Source of the DNA: Nitrososphaerales archaeon
Lineage (GTDB): Archaea; Thermoproteota; Nitrososphaeria; Nitrososphaerales; JACAEJ01
Length of the DNA stretch: 42,814 nucleotides
Direction: 5' to 3'
Assembly: GCA_013388925.1 (NCBI GenBank)
Contig: JACAEJ010000041.1
Coordinates: 1 to 42,814 of the forward strand
Shown: positions 37,338 through 42,814 of the stretch, in pieces
Layout: each line of letters opens with the position of its first letter
How positions within the stretch are numbered: the first letter of the stretch is position 1
Notes under the pieces: model-generated
Database searches by the model: none
Told to the model about the DNA's origin: nothing
Seen by the model: only the letters and a program-made list of their open reading frames with translations
Program-made: the position numbers and the translations under genes

Positions 37338-38693
37338 CTGAACTTCAGACCCTTACCCTTTGCCCCTCCGATTAAGGTCTTCAAGAAGGTATACAAACAA
37401 TTTGATTCAGCATACATACTAGAGTCAGTAACAGGTCCAAGGAAACTAGCCCAGTACTCCTTTGTTGGGTTCGAGCCTAGAACGATCGTAAAGGCGAGGG
37501 GTAATGAGTTAGAGGTGAAGGATTGTAGAGAAGGGCACGTGGAAAGGAAGAATGTGGTAGACCCTTTTTGTGTTATGAAGAAGATGCAAAGAGGTTTTAT
37601 CTCTGATCGGAGATGGCCAAGGCTGATTGGAGGGGTCGTTGGCTACGTATCGTATGATGCCATTGAATACTGGGAAAGGATAAAATCGAGTAAGAAAGAG
37701 TCAGAAATCCCTCGTGCCGAATTTGGCATCTTCAATGATGGCATAGTCTTCGATCACACAAAGAGTCAAGCGTTTTACTATTTCAGAGGGGAGGACCGTA
37801 GCAAAGCAGTCGAATCGGTTCTTGAAGAGCCCGTAGATGATACTGATCTATGCTACTCCCAACCAAAAGTGAACATGGGTTTTGACCCTTTCTGTGAGAA
37901 GGTATCAAGGATAAAAGAGTATATATTTTCTGGAGACATATTTCAAGCGGTTTTGTCAAAGAGGTACGAATTCAAAGTTGAAGGTAACCTTATTCATTTC
38001 TACGAATCTTTAAGGAGCATAAATCCATCGCCCTACATGTACTTCTTGAAGATAGGGGATAGACAGATAGTCGGGTCCAGCCCAGAGATGCTCGTCAGAG
38101 TGGACAACGGAATGGTCGAGACATTCCCCATCGCTGGCACTAGGCCAAAACTCGATGACAAGGTTGCGAACGATATCATGCAAAAAGAGCTTCTGATAGA
38201 TCCGAAAGAGTGCGCAGAGCACGTGATGCTGGTAGATCTGGCAAGGAATGACATAGGGAAGGTCTGTGAATTTGGTAGCGTCCAAGTTTCAGAATTCATG
38301 AAAGTTCATCAGTACAGCCACGTCCAGCACATAGTCTCTAGAGTTGTTGGGAAGTTGAGAGGAGACAAGGATGTCTTCGATGCTTTTAGAGGAATATTCC
38401 CCGCTGGCACAGTTACAGGAGCGCCCAAGATAAGAGCCATGGAGATAATAGACGAACTGGAGCCTTCAAGGAGGGGGCCTTACGCAGGAGCAGTAGGCTA
38501 CTTCTCTTACAACGGTAATGCTGACTTCGCTATAACGATAAGAACGTTGGTAGCCAATGGTGACAATGCATACATTCAGGTTGGTGCGGGGATAGTCGCC
38601 GACTCCGATCCATCGAAGGAATGGCTAGAGACAGAGTACAAGGCAGAGGCTTTGATGAAGGCTTTGAAGTTGTCTGGGAGGCTTCGTACATGA
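37338..38693 (+). CDS. trpE: Anthranilate synthase component I; 5' end uncertain (no ATG/GTG/TTG in frame before 37515)
   Basis: NFRPLPFAPPIKVFKKVYKQFDSAYILESVTGPRKLAQYSFVGFEP upstream of the listed ORF; GTVTGAPKIRAMEIIDELEPSRRGPYAGAVGYF. Confidence 0.88.
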   Translation: MNFRPLPFAPPIKVFKKVYKQFDSAYILESVTGPRKLAQYSFVGFEPRTIVKARGNELEVKDCREGHVERKNVVDPFCVMKKMQRGFISDRRWPRLIGGVVGYVSYDAIEYWERIKSSKKESEIPRAEFGIFNDGIVFDHTKSQAFYYFRGEDRSKAVESVLEEPVDDTDLCYSQPKVNMGFDPFCEKVSRIKEYIFSGDIFQAVLSKRYEFKVEGNLIHFYESLRSINPSPYMYFLKIGDRQIVGSSPEMLVRVDNGMVETFPIAGTRPKLDDKVANDIMQKELLIDPKECAEHVMLVDLARNDIGKVCEFGSVQVSEFMKVHQYSHVQHIVSRVVGKLRGDKDVFDAFRGIFPAGTVTGAPKIRAMEIIDELEPSRRGPYAGAVGYFSYNGNADFAITIRTLVANGDNAYIQVGAGIVADSDPSKEWLETEYKAEALMKALKLSGRLRT

Positions 38694-39277
38694 AGGTTCT
38701 CATAATTGACAATTATGATTCCTTTGTCTACAACTTGGTTCAGTATGTAGGAGAGTTAGGCGCCAATCCAGTAGTTTATAGGAACGACCAGCTGAACCTT
38801 AAGAAGGCTGATACGTTAAGTCCTGATAGCATAATAATATCGCCGGGTCCTGGCAATCCCAAAGATGTCAAGTACTTTGGTATTTGCTCATCGATCATAA
38901 GAAACATGGGCTGTAAAACCCCTCTATTGGGCGTATGTTTGGGACATCAAGGGATAATCCACACATTTGGAGGGAGAATAGTTCGTGCAAATAAGATAAT
39001 GCACGGCAAGACGAGCATGATAAAGCATGATGGCAAGGGAGTCTTGAGGAGCATAAAGAGCCCACTTAGAGCGACTCGGTACCATTCTCTTGTTGGAGAT
39101 AGATCGTCTCTTCCCTCCTGCCTAAAGGTTACCGCTGAATCCTTGGATGATAAGGAGATAATGGGGGTAAGGCATACTTCATACCCAATCGAGGGTATAC
39201 AATTCCATCCAGAATCCATCCTTACAGAGAACGGCAAGAAGATAATAGAAAACTTCCTAAATGGTGAGCGAGGATGA
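38690..39277 (+). CDS. trpG: Anthranilate synthase component II (glutamine amidotransferase)
   Basis: MKVLIIDNYDSFVYNLVQYVGELGA; SPGPGNP; LLGVCLGHQGI; GIQFHPESILTENG. Confidence 0.95.
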   Translation: MKVLIIDNYDSFVYNLVQYVGELGANPVVYRNDQLNLKKADTLSPDSIIISPGPGNPKDVKYFGICSSIIRNMGCKTPLLGVCLGHQGIIHTFGGRIVRANKIMHGKTSMIKHDGKGVLRSIKSPLRATRYHSLVGDRSSLPSCLKVTAESLDDKEIMGVRHTSYPIEGIQFHPESILTENGKKIIENFLNGERG

Positions 39278-40335
39278 TAAGGGAAGGGATTCAAAAGATC
39301 GTAGATGGTAAGGACCTGAGCTACTTAGAAGCTCAAGACATAATGAGGGAGTTGATGTCAGGAAATACCACCAACGCTCAGATGGCCTCTCTTTTGACAG
39401 CCTTGAGGATGAAGGGAGAGAGCGTCGGGGAAATCTCAGCCTTTGCGAAGGTCATGAAGGACTTTTGCTTTAAAATTCACCCTAATGTCAACAAACGCCT
39501 CATAGACATAGTAGGCACGGGTGGGGATCGGATCAAGTCCTTCAACATAAGCACAACGGCATCCTTTATCGTTTCTGGCGCTGGTGCATTTGTGGCCAAG
39601 CATGGTAATCGATCATTTACAAGCAAGTGTGGTAGCGCAGACGTTCTTGAAAAGCTCGGCTACAACTTGGGCACAGAGCCTAGCATCGTTGAGGAATCTA
39701 TCGAGCAAGTGGGGATAGGCTTCATGTTCGCACCAAATTTTCATCCAGCAATGAAGTACGCTCTAGAGTCAAGAAGAGAAATAGGGATAAGGACTGTCTT
39801 TAACATTCTGGGCCCTATCACCAACCCTGCAGACGCAAAAGGATACTTGCTAGGGGTCTATGACAAGAAATTGACAAAGGTCATGGCATCTGTCTTGAAG
39901 AACATTGGAAGCGAGGAGGCTATGGTCGTTCATGGCTTGGACGGGTTGGACGAGATCTCCACTGTAGGCAAGACGGAAGTAGCATGGCTAAAGGAAGGGG
40001 AGATAAAAATCATGGAATTGTCTCCCAAGGACTTTGGCGTTAGATTGGCGAAAACTGATGAAATAGCAGGTTCTGATCCAGACGAGAGTGCTGAACTTGT
40101 CTTTAGAATTCTTAATGGGCTTTGTGCTGAAAGTAATCCAAGAATGGATATAGCGTTAGTGAACGCATCTGCTGGAATCGTTGTTAGTGGTTTGGTCGAT
40201 AGTCTCCATAAAGCGATGGAACTGGCTCGTGAATCAATCGAGAGTGGTGCTGCGTATGGTAGACTAAAGGCCATGATAGGTTTCTGTAATGGCAATAGGG
40301 AAAGGTTGGAGGAGTTGGAGACCAAGTATGGCTGA
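39274..40335 (+). CDS. trpD: Anthranilate phosphoribosyltransferase
   Basis: DIVGTGGDRIKSFNISTTASFIVSGAGAFVAKHGNRSFTSKCGSADVLEKLG. Confidence 0.95.
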   Translation: MIREGIQKIVDGKDLSYLEAQDIMRELMSGNTTNAQMASLLTALRMKGESVGEISAFAKVMKDFCFKIHPNVNKRLIDIVGTGGDRIKSFNISTTASFIVSGAGAFVAKHGNRSFTSKCGSADVLEKLGYNLGTEPSIVEESIEQVGIGFMFAPNFHPAMKYALESRREIGIRTVFNILGPITNPADAKGYLLGVYDKKLTKVMASVLKNIGSEEAMVVHGLDGLDEISTVGKTEVAWLKEGEIKIMELSPKDFGVRLAKTDEIAGSDPDESAELVFRILNGLCAESNPRMDIALVNASAGIVVSGLVDSLHKAMELARESIESGAAYGRLKAMIGFCNGNRERLEELETKYG

Positions 40336-41107
40336 TTTTATAGACAATGTGATCCAAGATGTCAAGAATACTATCAGCGAAGGCTACTATGATCCTCGGT
40401 TCTATGCGAGGAGAGTTGAAACAAGCTTAAAGGAATCTATTGTAAAATGTAAGAGAGTTCCAATCATAGCCGAAATAAAGCCAGCCTCGCCTACAAAGGG
40501 AGTATTGATGGGAGATTTGGGTGTGAAAGACTTGGCACTATCTATGAAGAAGGGAGGGGCAGTGGGTATATCTGTTCTGACAGAGCCGAAGCACTTCGGG
40601 GGTTCGTTGGAGATTTTATCTATGGTGAGAGAAGCTTTGGATCTACCGATTCTGATGAAGGACTTCATCATAAGCCCGGTCCAGATAGAAGCTGCTGAAA
40701 AGATGGGTGCAAATGCGATTCTCCTTATAAAGTCCATATTCGACCGTAATTTGAGTGATTTTAGTCTAAACTATATGATCGAGATGGCCAAGTCAAAGAG
40801 TATAGAAGTCCTACTTGAGGTTCATAATGAAACAGAATTCATCTCATCATCTCAAACAGAGGCTGAAATGATAGGGATAAACAACAGGGACCTTTCGAAT
40901 ATGAATACCAGCTTTGAGGCTACAAGAAGGATATTGAATGCAATAGGAAATGGGGGGCGAATAATAGTGAGCGAGAGCGGAATCAAAGCTCCTGAAGATA
41001 TAAGGTTGCTAAGAAGCTTCGGCGCCCATGCCTTCCTTGTGGGTACTTCTATAATGACTGCAAAAGATGTTGAGGCAAAGGTTCGTGAATTTGTGGAGGC
41101 TACCTGA
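40328..41107 (+). CDS. trpC: Indole-3-glycerol-phosphate synthase
   Basis: PIIAEIKPASPTKG...ISVLTEPKHFGGSLEIL...IGINNRDLSNMNTSFEATRRI...SESGIKAPEDI. Confidence 0.95.
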   Translation: MADFIDNVIQDVKNTISEGYYDPRFYARRVETSLKESIVKCKRVPIIAEIKPASPTKGVLMGDLGVKDLALSMKKGGAVGISVLTEPKHFGGSLEILSMVREALDLPILMKDFIISPVQIEAAEKMGANAILLIKSIFDRNLSDFSLNYMIEMAKSKSIEVLLEVHNETEFISSSQTEAEMIGINNRDLSNMNTSFEATRRILNAIGNGGRIIVSESGIKAPEDIRLLRSFGAHAFLVGTSIMTAKDVEAKVREFVEAT

Positions 41108-41108
41108 A

Positions 41109-41756
41109 ATGGTAAGGGTGAAGATTTGTGGCATAACCAACGAGAGAGACCTTGAAAATGCTGTAATAGCTGGAGCGGATGCTTTAGGCTTTGTCATAGA
41201 TGTGAAGTCTTCTCCAAGAAACATTACAATGGATAAGGCTAAGGAACTAATGAACAAGGCTCCGATATTCATAGGTAAGGTTGCTGTAACCGTCTTTAAG
41301 GATCTTGACCATCTGGTCGAGATAAAGAGTGAATTAGAGCCTGAATATATTCAGATACACGGAGACCTTGGATTTGATAATAATTACTTGAGTAAGGCTT
41401 TATGTGGTACACATATAATAAGGGCCATAGCCCTAAAATCGAACTCTTCATTAGAACTTATTTCAAATGAAATGAAGAATTTTGATGCCATCCTGATCGA
41501 TTCTTACATAGAGGGCAAGCATGGGGGAACAGGATTGGTAAATGACTTTAGGACATGTAGAGAAATCAGAAAAGTGATAAGTCCAAAGCCTTTGATATTG
41601 GCTGGTGGGTTGAATCCAGACAATGTAGAAGAAGCTGTACGCATAGTCGAGCCATTTGCTGTAGATGTAAGTAGCGGAATTGAGAAATCCCCTGGCATGA
41701 AGGACTTTGAAAAGATGCTAAATTTTGTTAAAAATGCGAGAAGGGTTAAAATTTGA
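41109..41756 (+). CDS. trpF: Phosphoribosylanthranilate isomerase
   Basis: [59 protein letters not shown]. Confidence 0.93.
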   Translation: MVRVKICGITNERDLENAVIAGADALGFVIDVKSSPRNITMDKAKELMNKAPIFIGKVAVTVFKDLDHLVEIKSELEPEYIQIHGDLGFDNNYLSKALCGTHIIRAIALKSNSSLELISNEMKNFDAILIDSYIEGKHGGTGLVNDFRTCREIRKVISPKPLILAGGLNPDNVEEAVRIVEPFAVDVSSGIEKSPGMKDFEKMLNFVKNARRVKI

Positions 41757-42814
41757 AGAAGTCTATTAGCTATCCTGTCGACGGAAAATATGGCAAGTAT
41801 GGTGGGCGCTTTGTACCAGAGACCCTGATGAGCGCTGTTCTTGAACTGGAAAGAGCGTACTCACGGCTGAAGAATGATCAGGCCTTCAAAAGAGAGCTTG
41901 ACTATTATCTATCAGAGTATGCTGGCAGACCCACTCCACTTTACTTTGCCAAGAATTTGACAAAGAAGTTAGGAGGTGCGAAAATCTACCTTAAAAGAGA
42001 GGACCTATTGCACGGAGGCGCTCATAAGATAAACAACACTTTGGGTCAAGCTCTCTTAGCAAAAAGAATGGGAAAGACTAGGGTGATAGCCGAAACAGGG
42101 GCTGGACAGCATGGTGTAGCAACAGCCATGGCATGCGCAGTGCTTGGCTTAAAAGCTGAGATATACATGGGCAAAGAGGATATCGAACGCCAAAAGCTGA
42201 ACGTATTCCGCATGAATTTATTGGGCGCCAAGGTCCACCCAGTCAAGTCTGGATCAAGAACGTTAAAGGACGCAATAAATGAGGCCCTTAGGGACTGGGT
42301 TGCTAACGTTAGGACAACCTATTACCTCATAGGTTCTGTCGTCGGTCCCCATCCTTACCCTATGATGGTCAGAGACTTCCAGAGCGTCATAGGCAAAGAG
42401 ATCAGAGCGCAGATCGTAGAGAAAGAGGGCAGACTGCCAGATGCCCTGATAGCTTGTGTAGGAGGTGGGAGCAATGCCATGGGTACCTTCTATCCATTTG
42501 TGGATGACGATATCAAGCTATATGGCGTAGAGGCAGCGGGTCGTGGCATAGATTCAGGGGAGCATGCAGCCTCCCTTTGTGCTGGTCATGAAGGGGTTTT
42601 ACATGGCATGCTCACGTATTTCCTTGAGGATGAATATGGTCAGATATGCACCACTCATAGCATATCCGCTGGCCTTGATTATCCGGGGGTTGGACCTGAA
42701 CACTCCTTCCTAAAATCTATCGGTAGGGCAGAGTATGTAGGTGTGACAGACGACGAAGCCGTGGAAGCCTTCGTAGAGCTTTCTAAGAGTGAAGGTATAG
42801 TCCCCGCCTTAGAG
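41753..42814 (+). CDS. trpB: Tryptophan synthase beta subunit, truncated by window end (not in ORF track)
   Basis: TTG-start frame open to the end; [52 protein letters not shown]. Confidence 0.95.
   Translation, partial: MKKSISYPVDGKYGKYGGRFVPETLMSAVLELERAYSRLKNDQAFKRELDYYLSEYAGRPTPLYFAKNLTKKLGGAKIYLKREDLLHGGAHKINNTLGQALLAKRMGKTRVIAETGAGQHGVATAMACAVLGLKAEIYMGKEDIERQKLNVFRMNLLGAKVHPVKSGSRTLKDAINEALRDWVANVRTTYYLIGSVVGPHPYPMMVRDFQSVIGKEIRAQIVEKEGRLPDALIACVGGGSNAMGTFYPFVDDDIKLYGVEAAGRGIDSGEHAASLCAGHEGVLHGMLTYFLEDEYGQICTTHSISAGLDYPGVGPEHSFLKSIGRAEYVGVTDDEAVEAFVELSKSEGIVPALE

Noticed and set aside
1-42814. Genome-wide reassignment of UAG (for example to pyrrolysine), suggested by in-frame TAGs in the NAD kinase-like gene, the hydrolase and the ferredoxin/UPF0280 junction
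   Set aside because: About ten genes here appear to end naturally at TAG (including cofE, aIF2-gamma, Sua5, THUMP, transporter and ADH), and their readthrough extensions look non-coding. No pyl genes are visible. Only local readthrough, mutation or sequence error remains plausible.
1-42814. CRISPR arrays, rRNA genes, transposases or prophage modules
   Set aside because: No regularly spaced direct repeats, rRNA-like segments or transposase/integrase motifs were seen by eye.

Overview
A 42.8-kb archaeal window, probably TACK-like; the lineage is inferred from gene content (aIF5B, aIF2-gamma, S6e, NAC, UPF0147, aMBF1, Hef, cofE, beta-RFAP synthase). It is densely coded and ends inside a trp operon (trpE-G-D-C-F-B). 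Other modules: an information-processing block (aIF5B, S6e, aIF2-gamma, PIN), indolepyruvate oxidoreductase iorAB, a COG1900/NIL-ferredoxin/UPF0280 sulfur-assimilation cassette, and C1-carrier genes (beta-RFAP synthase, chorismate lyase-like DUF98, cofE). The strongest unusual signal is in the tRNA genes. All five I could fold by hand (Met-CAT, Thr-GGT, Pro-CGG, Gly-GCC, Val-TAC) yield standard cloverleaves only after removing tiny 12-22 nt insertions. There are eight insertions, six of them well outside the canonical 37/38 site (D stem, anticodon stem, variable region, T arm). A Clp1-type RNA kinase overlaps an RNase H/YqgF-like gene in the same window. Also notable: helically phased NGTACA boxes before a trpE whose 5' end lacks a normal in-frame start; an in-frame UAG inside an NAD kinase-like gene; a decayed PAS/alpha-beta hydrolase island; a hyperacidic microprotein; and a solitary tRNA 3'-end-like element. 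No CRISPR array, rRNA or transposase was seen. All calls come from manual reading, with no database search.
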